64,000 nucleotides of DNA from Niebla homalea (lineage: Eukaryota; Ascomycota; Lecanoromycetes; Lecanorales; Ramalinaceae): positions 434,001-498,000 of the forward strand of contig JAHGAU010000020.1 in NCBI GenBank assembly GCA_019925105.1, read 5' to 3'. Position 1 is the first letter of the stretch. The number at the start of each line of letters is the position of its first letter. Of the stretch, positions 49,781-61,080 are shown in pieces. Both the position numbers and the translations under genes were made by a program. Below the pieces are notes generated by a model, which was not told the origin of the DNA, did no database searches, and saw only the letters and a program-made list of their open reading frames with translations.

Positions 49781-50300
49781 TTAATTTATTTATAATAGAC
49801 TTTTATATAAATAACGGGTATTTTATTATGATTATTAATTATAATATTATATTTTCTTAAATTTTAGATTTAAATTTTAAAATCCAGAAATCATTTAAAT
49901 TAATTCCGGTTATAAATATTAATGATTTTAAATTAATTACCGATAAATTTATAATATTTAATTTATTCTTCTTAAAAAAGAAAAATACGATATTTATTTT
50001 AGGAAAAATCTCGGTTAAAATTTATTTAATATATAATTTACTTATTAATATTTTAATCGTTATTAATATTATAATTCTTAATAAAATAATAATTGATTTT
50101 AATAATTAAAAATATATTATCGGTACTTACAAAAATATAAATATTAAAATAATTATTTTTATAAAGGATATAACGTAGTTATAATGTATAATTTACGTAA
50201 AGTAATAAACTTAAATCTTAGCTTATAATATAATATAAATACCAATTATATATTAAAAAAAAGGGACTTTAAAAGAATTATTAAAGTCCCGGGATTTTAT
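49780..50300 (+). pseudogene. D(a) aspartic protease-like relic
   Basis: At 49880-50180 a nearly open plus-strand frame reads SFKLIPVININD, FFLKKKNTIFILGK, and then LLINILIVINIIILN followed by IIIDFNN. The last part fits the ILIG-D-I end of retropepsins followed by the usual I-DF or hydrophobic strand. The catalytic D-T/S-G was not located with confidence. D(b) has the same frame at 58720-58930, where a solo LTR interrupts it. Confidence 0.5.
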
Positions 50301-51149
50301 TTTTAAACCGTAATTAATACCGTTTTATAATTTTAGATTCCGAGATAACGTATTTACGTATATCGTTAACTTAAAAATATCGGTTGTTTAAATTAAAAAC
50401 GATATTAATTAAAAAGTTAACTTTTTATGTAAAATAAAATTTAAAATTTTATATAACTTACTTTTATAATTTTACTATATAATAGTTTTAAGTTTATTAA
50501 TATTACTTATTATTTACGGATAGAGAACTTAAAAATCTAAGTTATAAATTTATAAAGTTATCGTAATAATAATATTAATTTTTATACTTTCCGGAATAAT
50601 TTTTATAATTTTTAATTATTTAAAAACTTACTTAAACTGGTTATTATAAATTAATAACTATAAGGAATAAATTTTATTTAATAATATTAGAATTTATACG
50701 TATAACAAAAATATATAAGTTTAATTAAGTAATATCATTAAAGAATTTAATAATATCTTTAAAAATAACGGTATTATAATTAATATTCTAGAAAATTAAT
50801 ATATATTTATTAATTTTTAATTTAATAAAATTATTAAATTTAAAAAAAGTATATAATATTAAGTATAAAACTTATAAAATTATAAATTAAGCTTTAAATA
50901 AAATATATAATAAAAGTAAGCTATATTAATTTATATAATTTATAAAATTTTTATATTTTACTTTTATTATTTAACGTAATACTATAAATAGACATAAAGG
51001 CCGTATTATAATTAATATTTAATTATTTAATAAAATTATAATTTCTAATTTATACTTACTATTATTATAATAAAAAATACTTTCTTTAATTAAAGGTTAT
51101 AAATATATTATTATAATTAATACCCGCGGTTATTTTTATTAATTTTTCA

Positions 51150-51850
51150 TATATAAATCTGATTAATATAAATTCTATATTATTTTTTATAAAAATTAAA
51201 AAAAATCTTTGGTTATATTAATGGATTTTAAAGGTAATTTTTTATATATATAAAAATAAATAAATAATATATTACGTTTAATACGAGATTTTACGTAAGT
51301 ATTTATAAATAATATAATTATTTTTAATTATTTATTAAAGGAATATATTATTTATTTACGTTAAGTTTTTTAAATTCTTAAAAATAAACGCGTAAACTTT
51401 TTACCGATAAAATTATTTATTAGTTATTTTATAATTAAGTTCCTTAATTAATAAGTTAATTCTTTAAGGATATTTACGTTTAATATTAAAATTAAAACTA
51501 TATAAAACCTTAAATTTCTTAACTTATTAAGAAACCTTAAAGTTTTCTTTAATCTTATAAATTAATTATATACCGGAATAAAAAACTATACTTAATATAT
51601 TATCCCGCTTTAAGTATATAAAACCTTTTTTATTATAAATTTAAAAAAGCAGATTTAAAATATATTAATTTATATTATAAGTAAAAAATATTTCGGATTA
51701 AATTTATATTTACTTAAAAAGAAGACCGTACTTTTAAGGATTTAAAAAACGTATTTTCAAAATTATCGTTTCTTATATATTATAATCTTAATTAACTTTT
51801 ATTTATTAATATTAATATATTAAAGGAATTAAATATTATAACTATAGTAT
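51150..51850 (+). pseudogene. D(a) reverse transcriptase relic
   Basis: At 51297-51330 the frame reads VFINNIIIFNYLLKEYI, matching the FIDDI-IFS---EEHI block of fungal Gypsy RTs with both catalytic Asp now Asn. Downstream come VNFLPIKLFI and VNSL--F, then ETLKVFFNLINWL-like and YIIPL-VYKT sequences. These equal the L-P-KSF-GYPSV-LLGQ-V-SLGL and L--YLGLT-WLR blocks. The D(b) counterpart is at 60120-60830. Confidence 0.85.
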
Positions 51851-51859
51851 ATTATATTA

Positions 51860-52330
51860 AGGATAATCCGTTACTTTATAATATTACGGAGATTAACGAT
51901 TTATTAAAAATTATGCGTAATAAAATATAATTAATAATATTCCTTAATAGAAGCTTAAATACGGCCAAGAAAAATTATTAACCTATAAAGTTAAAGATTA
52001 CCGGTATAGTTTAGGTTATACGTAAAATTAAATATTTAATTTAAATAAATTATTATAAATTTAATTATATAATCTTTATAAATTATGACGTAATTATCGG
52101 TATCTTTAAATAAATAAATTTAAAAATCTTTATAATTAATAAACTTAATCTCCGCTTAATTTATATATTGTAATATTTATTAATATTTAATATTTTATTA
52201 CGTTATAAGTTAAGTTTAACGAATATTATTCTTAATATATTTTTACGATTAATTAATAATACGTAAACTTTATTTATAGAAATCGGAATTCTTAATAATA
52301 TAAATAATAATAAATTAATTACTCTTTATT
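51860..52330 (+). pseudogene. D(a) RNase H relic
   Basis: The frame reads IIFLNRSLNTAKKNY-PI and GIV-VIRKIKYLI, then TNYDVIIGIFK-like sequence. This is the degraded FLSRSLN-AE-NYWP-ELE--G+VW and TDH-A---I pattern. It is followed by LNLRLIYTLQYLSIF-like and LSRL residues, the normal end of the RNase H connection before integrase. Confidence 0.85.
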
Positions 52331-52574
52331 ATATTTATATTTTAAATAAATTTAAAAAGTAAATTAAAGTAAATTAAAGAAAAATATATAAAAAATAAAA
52401 TATAAATAAAATTATAGAAAGTCTTAATAATTAAAGAAGAGTTAAATTTATAAGATATAAAAATTAAATTACACTTTATATTAAAGGACGGCCTTATTTA
52501 TAATTTAAAATCCGTTAATTATTTATTATAATTATATATATTTAATAAACTTAAAAAAATAATCTTTTAATAAA

Positions 52575-52725
52575 TGTGAGAGCCCTAGTAAAATGTATGG
52601 ATAAAGTAAAGTATGAATGATGATCTATCTAGGTGTATGGTGGTAAGCTATGTACAGTGAGTGCGGGCGCCAAGCAATGCGGAACCCGTTCCGCGGCATA
52701 AATTAACTCTGCTGAGTCCTTAATA
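52575..52725 (-). repeat. E3 3' LTR
   Basis: A 151 bp LTR, nearly intact in its first 125 bp and mutated at its inner end. In minus orientation it contains GCTTGGCGCCCGCAC, the CTTGGCGC core shared by the E1 and F LTRs. Confidence 0.87.
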
Positions 52726-52744
52726 ATTTGCCACTTATAAAAAA

Positions 52745-52845
52745 GGCTTATGCCCTATAAGCAATAATAACAATAAGAATATGCATATTAAGGGGTTCCG
52801 GGGCCTTATATAGGCCTATCTTAGCGCCGAGTATATATAGGGGTA
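52745..52845 (-). promoter_or_regulatory. TATA-like box upstream of the E3 3' LTR
   Basis: On the minus strand this block reads CTCGGCGCTAA, CCTATATAAGG, CCGGAACCCC, then GCTTATAGGGCATAAGCC. It is collinear with E2 22321-22420. Its preservation in two elements of different content suggests a cis role. Confidence 0.45.
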
Positions 52846-52899
52846 ATAGTATAAGGTGATTATTAATAAGTAATGCATAATGAAATAAGGAAGTTAAAA

Positions 52900-53009
52900 A
52901 AATCGACCCGGGCAATTGTCGTAATCGTACCCGGGAAATAGTTATAATTTTAAATATTACGATTAAGATAAATCACTTAAATCCGTAATCTCCGGGGTAT
53001 AGCCGAGTT
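52900..53009 (-). other. E-group conserved 3' module (E3 copy)
   Basis: On the minus strand it reads TACCCCGGAGATTACGGATT, then AAGTGATTTA, then two CCCGGG boxes (TTTCCCGGGTACG and TTGCCCGGGTCGA). The order matches E1 and E2. The ACGGATTAT inverted repeat that opens the module in E1 and E2 is absent here. Confidence 0.75.
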
Positions 53010-53089
53010 GAATGCCGTAAGGTGGGCGAGAATTAAAAAATCGAAGGCTATAAAGTAACGGCCGAGCAAGGTAAATATATTAAGGCCGT

Positions 53090-53590
53090 TATAGTTACTT
53101 AAATTCATAATAAGTACGTAGGTGGCTATAAAGCTTATTATTAAAGCTGAAGTCCGCTTTATAAATACGGTACCGCTTTAAAGCTAGTAAAAATAGTTTT
53201 AATAAGAGATTAATAAAGATCTACTTTTATTTATTAAAATAACGCGTCCGTAAATACTTATATAGTTAATTTCCAGACGTAAAGGGTTATTAATAGACGT
53301 TATATTACTTTAAGGCTTTTACGGGTGATTTAGGTATAGTATTAATGGAGAGTTACTCCCCGAGTTAATGGTAGATTTGCTCCCTAGGCTAATAATGGTT
53401 TTAAAGAGTAATTCTTTATATTAATAATAATAAAGAGTAACTCTTCGCGTTAATAATATTACGAAAGTAATAAGAGATTTTGAGGTAATCGTAAAGCTTA
53501 TTATTAAATAGGAATTTATCCTTATAGATTTGGTATTACTTTAATGATCTTAATGGTAATTTTAATATATTATATTTAAAGATACGCTTA
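53090..53590 (-). pseudogene. E3 zinc-finger-like protein relic (three units)
   Basis: Three minus-strand units lie at about 53480-53580, 53225-53330 and 53095-53200. They read YQIYKDKFLFNNKLYDYLKI, YNVY--PFTSGN-LYKYLRT and YRIYKADFSFNNKLYSHLRT. Tyrosine stands at the Cys and His positions, apart from one retained His (CAC) in the third unit. Each tyrosine codon is one RIP step from Cys or His, giving C-x2-C-x12-H-x3/4-H. The stretch LPLRSLK, SPVKALK or LLALKR precedes each unit. Such fingers usually bind nucleic acid. Which protein this was is unknown; it could be a Gag variant or captured sequence. Confidence 0.6.
53340..53475. repeat. Degenerate short repeats between E3 finger units
   Basis: GAG(T/A)(T/A)A(C/T)TC-type blocks followed by TTAATAAT-like spacers recur four to five times at roughly 25-30 bp steps (AGAGTTACTCCCCGAGTT, AGATTTGCTCCCTAGGCT, AGAGTAATTCTTTATATT, AGAGTAACTCTTCGCGTT). 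They encode a low-complexity linker if the minus frame is right. Confidence 0.55.
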
Positions 53591-54132
53591 TCGTTATATT
53601 ATATTTATCGTTAAATAGGGGCCTTCTTAGTTATTTCTTTAAATTATTTCTTAAGTTCTTATATCTATAGTTTTAAACGTATATTAATATTTACTCTTTC
53701 TGCTTTTCGTATACTTATATATTAATTAATAACATTATTTTTAAGGTAATTATTAACGTATTAAGGGCGAGGCTTTACGGATTTAAAAAGTAAAATAAAA
53801 GAAAAAACGTTATAGATATTAAGATTGAAAATAAGGGTTTTTTATAATATTATAATTAATATTAATATTATTATCTTACTTATTAAATAAGGATAATTTT
53901 GATATACTTCTAATAAGTGCCTATAATCTCGGTGAGAGCATAGCTGGTAATAATATTATTAAATTACTTAATTAATAAAGTGACTAATGACTAAAGTATT
54001 AATTTTCTAGTAAGTGCGATCCGGGTAATCGTTCGTCTTATTAATGATTATTCTCGCTAATAAAACGTACGTATTATGTCTACATTTTAATAATGCGATA
54101 AGGATTGTAATCTTTAGTTATTATTATTAAAT

Positions 54133-54283
54133 TGTAAGAGCCCTAGTAAAATATATAGATAAAGTAAAGTATAAATGATGATTTATCTAGGTATATGGTG
54201 GTAAGCTATGTACAGTAAGTGCGGGCGCCAAGCAATGCGGAACCCGTTCCGCGGCATGGATCAGCTCTGCTGAGTCCCTAACA
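54133..54283 (-). repeat. E3 5' LTR
   Basis: A 151 bp LTR reading TGTTAGGGACTCAGCAGAGC from its right end on the minus strand. It is nearly unmutated near that outer end and more mutated near the element interior. Confidence 0.87.
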
Positions 54284-54289
54284 ATAAAT

Positions 54290-55800
54290 ATATAATAATT
54301 TATTATATAATAACTTTAATCGATCTTACGATAAATTAATAAACTTAATATATTTCTTTGGGTTAAATAAATAGTTACGGAAATATATTACGTATTACTT
54401 TAAGTATAATTTAAATTAAATTAAAAAATATATACCTTATAAATCGCTTTAATTAATTTTAAGCCCATTAATTATTTTCTATATTATTTATATAAACTTT
54501 ATTATTATTTTATTAAATTAATATAATTATAATATACTCTTTACCGTTACCGATAAGTTCTTTAAACGGGTATTTTTACTACCCGGTAATATTAAATTTA
54601 AGGTTAATAATTAAGTAAAACTATTATTAATAAAATTAATAAAATAAAGCTAAAGTATTCCCTCCAATATTATATTAAATAAAGATCGTAAATTTATTTT
54701 TATATTTTAAAAATCTATATTTAAAGAAATAAATATTTATATTCTTACGTTTAACGTATATTACCCTTAAATTAATAATTAATTAAAACGGATTAATTAA
54801 ACGGTTAAGATTATATTACGTTACTTTATAATTATGTATCCGGATTATAATTAAATAAATATTATCTTATATATTTAAAGTATTTTAAATAATTTAAAAT
54901 TAACGTTAACTAAATTTATTTTAAATAAATATATTATAATATAAATATCCGTAACCCCTTAAACCTTTTAATAATCTTTTCAATTCTTAAATATTATATA
55001 CTTTAATTATAGAACTATAAAGAAATATAAAACGCGCTAAAATTTACGTAAATAATAGTTAAATTCCGGTATAATTAAAGCTATAAGTTAATTTAATTTA
55101 ATATTAATAATTTAGTTTATTTAAAATTATATTATAAATATAATATTCTTAATATTAAAAATTATAAGTTATATTAATAGCGCATTAAACTTTTTTTTAT
55201 TATTAAGAAAATTAATTATTTTATATATAAGTTTAAATTGCCCGTTAATATAAAAATAATACCGGTTATTTTAATTAATATACTTAAATTAATTAATAAC
55301 CTAATAAAAGACCCTTTTAATAGATAATTTAACCGTAATACGCCGTTTATACTTAAAGTAGATTCCGAGAATAAAAAGGAATATATTTTTAAAAGGATTA
55401 TTTATAAAGAAAAAGATAATAAATACTTAATTAAATAAGCTACTTAAGGTATAGAATATAATAATAAGCTTCCGTTATTAAAATTATACCTAAATTTATT
55501 ACGTGAATTCTATATTATATATCCTGAATTTAATAATATCATCGTTATCCGTTATAATAAACTTTATATTATTTTATCGTAATTACCGGCGCTTATTAAA
55601 GTAATATCCTTATTGTTTACCGGCATTCTTTTTACGCTTTATTTTAAGCGTAGTCACGGCCGCCTCCGTAAAATTAAGTAAAATTTTAATATAAAAGTAT
55701 AGATATATAAAGTATAATATATTCTTAAATATTAATATTAATATATTAATTTATTAAGATAATTATTACTATAAACAATAGCCTTTTTGCTTTTAATAAT
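54290..55800 (+). pseudogene. D(a) integrase relic and 3' region
   Basis: The frame continues D(a) across E3. Near 54470-54600 it reads YINFIIILL, then ILFTVTDKFFKRVFLLPG, the IDFI--LP and V-DR-SK----P blocks. Near 54680-54780 it reads DRKFIFIF-KSIFKEINIYI and then LTFNVYYP, equal to the DRD-RF-S-FW---F---G--L--S-A-HPQ block with the second catalytic Asp retained. About 800 bp of undetermined 3' sequence follows, without an obvious polypurine tract before the LTR. Confidence 0.82.
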
Positions 55801-55803
55801 ATT

Positions 55804-55949
55804 TATTATATATAGCATATATATATAAAAGCATTAATAGGTATAAAACACCCTTTATACGTAAAGGATAGATATCCTTATAATGCTTTTATCCTTCAGG
55901 TAGAATCATTATTAAGACATTATCACACTTTTTGGTCCATACACCAACA
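55804..55949 (+). repeat. D(a) 3' LTR
   Basis: A 146 bp LTR. The first half is RIP-mutated (TATTATATATAGC, AAAAGCATTAATAGG), and the last half is nearly intact, ending CCATACACCAACA. This is the mirror image of the 5' LTR, whose outer part is spared. Confidence 0.9.
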
Positions 55950-56127
55950 AATAATTAATAATTTATAATATAATGTTTATTCCTATAGTTTTAATCCTTT
56001 TTTTAAGTATATTTTTTTTCGTTAAAGTTTATATTATTTTTATTATATTTTTATTTATAACTTATATACTTTTCCGTTAAGTATATATTATAATACTTAT
56101 AATATATAAAATATAATTTTATATTAA
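55950..56127 (-). pseudogene. X(b) continuation between the two D elements
   Basis: It aligns with X(a) 17243-17420, picking up where X(b) stopped at 41468. It contains no recognisable coding sequence. It ends at the D(b) insertion; the rest of X(b) lies beyond the window. Confidence 0.75.
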
Positions 56128-56277
56128 TGTTACGTGCAGCATATATGCATGCATAGGAGCATTGATAGGTGTAGGACACCCTTTGTACGTAGAGGACAGG
56201 CATCCTTATGATGCTCCTATCCTTCAGGTAGAATTATTATTCATATATTATCACACTTTTTGGTCCTTATACCAATA
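56128..56277 (+). repeat. D(b) 5' LTR, 150 bp
   Basis: It starts TGTTACGTGCAGC and ends CCAATA. It is 4 bp longer than the other copies through an additional TGCA-type unit in its GCATATATGCATGCAT stretch. The first part is nearly intact. Confidence 0.88.
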
Positions 56278-58936
56278 AATGGTAGTAATAGCTATTTATA
56301 TTAATATTATATTAACGTATATTACAAGATCCGTTGATATAAAGCGAAATATTGATTTATTAATTATAGCGGATATTTCCCCTATAACGGTATTAAAGGT
56401 ATTAACTTTATATTTTCTGGAATACCGTTTTTAATTCGCTTTTAAATACTTTTAAAGAAAGATTAAAAACGTTATTATAGAGAAGATATATATATTATAA
56501 GCCTTTTAAGTATTACCGGATTTTAATATTATTATTTTAATATATTAATTAAACGCCTTATTAAAATTTAATAACTTAATAATTATAACGATTTTATACT
56601 TAACTTTAAAAGGAAATTATTTAAATAATGAATAATAATTAATTATTAAGTAATTTAAGAACTATATATACCGTAAATAGATTATTTTGGTTAAAATTTT
56701 CCGAAGCTATAAAACCTATTATTTTTTCTCTTAATTTAATTTTTAAAAATTAGATTTTAAATCCTTTGTTATTTTAATATAATTTTTTATACTTTAAAAA
56801 CGTTTTATTATCGTTATAATTATTAAATATATCGTTATCGACCTTAATAAAATTAATTAAGTCTAAATTACGTTAATACGGTCAGAGTCCTTAAAAACTT
56901 ATTATTATAAAACTATTATTTCTATTAAATAGTTTTTTATTATTATAATAATTATTAAATTTACCTTTTATATTAACGTTAATATTATATTATTCCTTTC
57001 TAACTTTAAGTAAAACCGGAATCCGAGCTTAATAAATTTAATATATTAAACTTAAATTTATTAAATTTAAGTTTATTATATTAAATAAAAAGTATTTTTA
57101 TTAAAGAAATAATTTTTATTTAACTTCTTAATCCGGTTAATCGGTTAAAAATAATAATCTTTATTAAAGAGTAAATAATATAATTATAAGGTATAATTTA
57201 AAAATTAAATCCCGTTATTATATAAGGTTAATAATAAAATAATATTAATAATAATTTATTTTTTCCTTTTAATAATATAATATAATTAATAAAAGGCTTA
57301 TAGTTAAACCGATTAATAAATTTTAATTCCGATAACGTCGGATTTTTTAACCTTTTTTTATAAAAATAAGTCCTCTGATATAACTCTTATATATTCCGGG
57401 AAATATACCTTTTTTTAAAATATATATATTTTTATTAATTAATTAAAGGATATTACTTAAATTATAAATATATAATTATTACGAAATAATCTATAATTAT
57501 ACTTAAGAAATACAGTTTTAAAGTAATATATTATAAAGTTATTAAATACGGAAAAACGATTTATTAAATATAGTAAAAACCTTATTAAATAGACTTTTTA
57601 GATTATTATTAGATTTAAGCCGTTCTAATAAGTGAACTTAAATATTTTGATTATTAAAAAGTATATTATAAACGATATTCTTCAGAACTAAGAGCCTTAT
57701 AAATATACGTAAATTATTCTACGGGCTATATATACTTTAAATTTTAAGAATATTTAAAATTAACTTACGTTTATTTATAACGGTTTAAACTTAAAATTTT
57801 AACGGGATTTATGATTATTAAATATAATTATTATTATTAATAATTACTTTAAGCTTATAAATAAATATAAATATAATTAATAAACTTACGTTATTAAGTA
57901 TTATATATTTACGTAAGTTTATTTATAGAATTATAAAGCGGGTATATTATTTTAAGGTAACCGGAATTTTATAAAAAATTCAAAAACCGGTCCTTTTTCT
58001 TAGCTTTTTATATTATTTTCTTAAGCGTATAAGCAGAATAAAGCTTACGATATCTAACTTTAAAAAAAAGAATAATAATAATTACTTTTAATATCGTAAA
58101 AGAAGATATTAATATTAAATTAAGGAAAATTAAAGCCCTTAAAAAAAATCTGATTTTAAATATTAAATCCGCTATATAAAATAAAGGGTTAATTAAGCTT
58201 TCATATTTAAAAATAAAAAAGAAGAGAATATATTATTTTTAAAAAAAAATTAAAAGGATCTTAAAATAACGATAATTTTATTACGGAAGAAATATATATT
58301 ATATATATTAAATCTTTATTTATTATTATTATATTAAATACGTAATAAAATATTTATTAAAAAATAAACTTTTTATTTATTTTAAAAATAATTACTAAAA
58401 ATTAAAAAGAATAAACTTAAGTATTTTTAAGGCCTTTCCGTTAAATTAACGAATTTAATCCGTTAATAATTAATATACGTAAACGTAATAAATTAATAAT
58501 ATAATACCTATAATTATTAATTTTACTATAATAAAAAGTACGTACTTTATAAACCTTACCTTTAAGGTGTATTAATATATTATAGGTAAAGTTTAATTTA
58601 CCTTTAAATTACCTATAATAAACTTTTATATAAATAATAAGTATTTTATTATAATTACCGATTATAAAATTATATTCTTTTAAATTTTAGGTTGAAATTT
58701 TAAAATTTTAAAATTACTTAAGTTAATCCCAATTACCGGCGTTAATAATTTTAAGTTAATTATTAATAAATTTATAATACTTAATTTATTCTTCTTAAAG
58801 GAAAAGAATATAATACTTAATTCAAGAAAAATATCGGTTAAAAATTATTTAATACGTAATTTATTTATTAATATTTTAATCGTTATTAATATTATAATTC
58901 TTAATAAAATAATAATCGATTTTAATAAATAAAATT

Positions 58937-59082
58937 TGTTATATGCAGCATGCATACATGGGAGCATTGATAGGTGTAGGACACCCTTTGTACGTAGAGG
59001 ACAGGCATCCTTATGATGCTCCCATCCTTCAGGTAGAATCATCATTCATACATTATCACACTTTTTGGTCCATACACCAACA
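58937..59082 (+). repeat. Solo D LTR, almost free of RIP
   Basis: A 146 bp LTR (TGTTATATGCAGC...CCATACACCAACA) within D(b), absent at the same point in D(a) near 50125. It has no partner, so it is a solo LTR left by LTR-LTR recombination. Flanks are AAATT and AAAAT, so the target duplication is imperfect. Two overlapping short open frames here (58845-59045 minus, 58943-59152 plus) exist only because the LTR is unmutated. Confidence 0.85.
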
Positions 59083-60119
59083 AAAATATATTATTAATAC
59101 TTATAAAAATATAAGTATTAAGCTAATTATTTTTATAAAGGAAATAATATAATTATAATATATAATTCACGTAAAATAATAAACTTAGATTTTAACTTAT
59201 AATACGGTATAAATATTAATTATTTATTAGAAAAAAGGGACTTTAAAAGAATTATTTAAGTCTTAAGATTTTATCTTTAAACCGTAATTAATACCGTTTT
59301 ATAATCTTGGATTTTAAGGTAACGTATTTACGTATATTATTAATTTAAAAATATCGGTTATTTAAATTAAAAACGATATTAATTAAAAAGTTAACTTATT
59401 ATATAAAGTAAAACTTAGAATTCTATACGATTTACTTCCATAACTTAATTATATAACGATTTTAAGTTTATTAATATTACTTATTATTTACGGATAAAAA
59501 ACCTAGAAATCCAAGTTATAAATTTATAAGTTTATTTTAATAATAATATTAATTTTTATACTTATTAGAATAATCTTTATAATTTTTAATTATTTAAAAA
59601 CTTATTTAAACCGGTTATTATAAATTAATAATTATAAAAAATAGATTTTACTTAATAACGTTAAAATTTACGTTTACGATAAAAATACGTAAGTTTAATT
59701 AAATAATATTATTAAAGAATTTAATAATATTTTTAAAAATAATAATATTATAATTAATATTCTAGAAAATTAATATATATTTATTAATTTTTAACTTAAT
59801 ATAATTATTTAACTTAAGAAAATATATAATATTAAATATAAAGATTAAGAAATTATAAATTAAGCTTTAAATAAAATATATAATAAAAATAAATTATATT
59901 AATTTATATAAGTTACGGAATTTTTATATTTTACTTTTATCGTTTAACGTAATACCTTAAAGGAACATAAGGGCCGTATTATATTAATATTTAATTACTT
60001 AATAAAATTATAATTTTTAATTTATATCCGTTATTATTATAATAAGAAATAATTTCTTTAATTATAGGTTATAAATATATTATTATAATTAATACCCGCG
60101 GTTATTTCTATTAATTTCT

Positions 60120-60830
60120 TATATATAAATCCGACCGGTATAAACTTTATATTATTTTTTATAAAAATTAAAAGGAACTTTTAATTATATTAATAAATTT
60201 TAAAAATAATCCTTTATATATATAAAAATAAATAAATAACATATTACGTTTAATATAAGATTTTACGTAAATATTTATAAATAATATAATTATTTTTAAT
60301 TATTTATTAGAGGAGTATATTATTTATTTACGTTAAGTTTTTAAATGCTTAAAGATAAATACGTAAATTTTTTATTAATAAAATTATTTATCGGTTATTT
60401 TACAATTAAGTTCCTTAATTAATAAATCGATTCTTTAAGGATATTTACGTTTAATAATAAAATTAAAATTATTTAAAATTATAAATTTTCCGATTTATTA
60501 AGAAACTCTAAAGTTTTCCTTAATCTTATAAATTAATTATATACCGGAATAAAAAATTATACTTAATATATTATCCCGTTTTAAGTACGTAAAACTTCTT
60601 TTATTATTAAATTTAAAAAAAGTAAATTTAAAACATACCGGTTTATATTATAAGCAGAAGATATTTTAGATTAAATTTATATTTACTTAAGAAAAGGACT
60701 ATATTTTTAAAAATTTAAAATACGTATTTTAAAAACTATTATTTTTTATATATTATAATCTTAATTAACCGCTATTTACCGATATCGATATATTGAAAAA
60801 ACTAAGTATTACGGTTATAATATATTATAT
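60120..60830 (+). pseudogene. D(b) reverse transcriptase relic
   Basis: It aligns with the D(a) RT relic. The catalytic box reads IFINNIIIFNYLL near 60268-60306, again with Asn for both Asp. Conserved sequence such as YLR-VF-ML-ING and YIIPF-VRKT-like runs is visible with stops. Confidence 0.8.
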
Positions 60831-60980
60831 TAAGGATAACCCGTTACTTTATAATATTATAAAGATTAATAATTTATTAAAAACTATATATAATAAAATA
60901 TAATTAATAATATTCCTTAATAAAAGCTTAAATATAATTCAAAAAAATTATTAATTTACGGAGTTAAAGATTACGGATAT

Positions 60981-61080
60981 AATTTAGGTTATATGTAAAA
61001 TTAAATATTTAATTAAAATAAACTATTATAAATTTAGGTTATATGTAAAATTAAATATTTAATTAAAATAAACTATTATA
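60981..61080 (+). repeat. Exact 50 bp tandem duplication in the D(b) RNase H relic
   Basis: Positions 60981-61030 and 61031-61080 are identical over all 50 bases, starting AATTTAGGTTATATG. D(a) has a single copy near 52010-52060. Identity inside otherwise heavily mutated DNA suggests the duplication arose after RIP had acted. Confidence 0.95.

Larger units (their letters stand above)
52575..54283 (-). mobile_element. E3: small LTR element with C2H2 zinc-finger-like coding, 1709 bp
   Basis: Two 151 bp LTRs (52575-52725 and 54133-54283) of the same family as E2, in minus orientation, have ATAAA target duplications (52570-52574 and 54284-54288). They split the integrase of D(a). The PBS-like sequence next to the right LTR is the RIP form of E2's. 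The interior has no pol. On the minus strand it encodes three similar C-x2-C-x12-H-x3/4-H units, unlike the knuckle of E2. It shares the 3' module and the TATA-containing block with E2. Parts of the interior are only moderately mutated. Confidence 0.87.
41469..55949 (+). mobile_element. D(a): Ty3/Gypsy retrotransposon with 146 bp LTRs, carrying B2 and E3
   Basis: LTRs at 41469-41614 and 55804-55949 start TGTTATGTGCAGC (RIP form TATTATATATAGC) and end CCAACA. AATAA target duplications flank the element (41464-41468 and 55950-55954), and X(b) continues on both sides. Without the LINE (42517-48355) and E3 (52575-54283), the element is about 6.9 kb. Protease-like, RT, RNase H and integrase relics lie on the plus strand in Ty3/Gypsy order. 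No chromodomain was recognised. A second copy, D(b), starts 179 bp after this one ends. Confidence 0.92.

Noticed and set aside
53340..53475. CRISPR-like array of short repeats
   Set aside because: Repeats are degenerate, spacers are not of even size, and the setting is a eukaryotic retroelement.
58845..59152. Two overlapping open frames on opposite strands
   Set aside because: Both run through the unmutated solo D LTR into flanking D(b); LTRs are non-coding and the other D LTR copies do not keep the frames.
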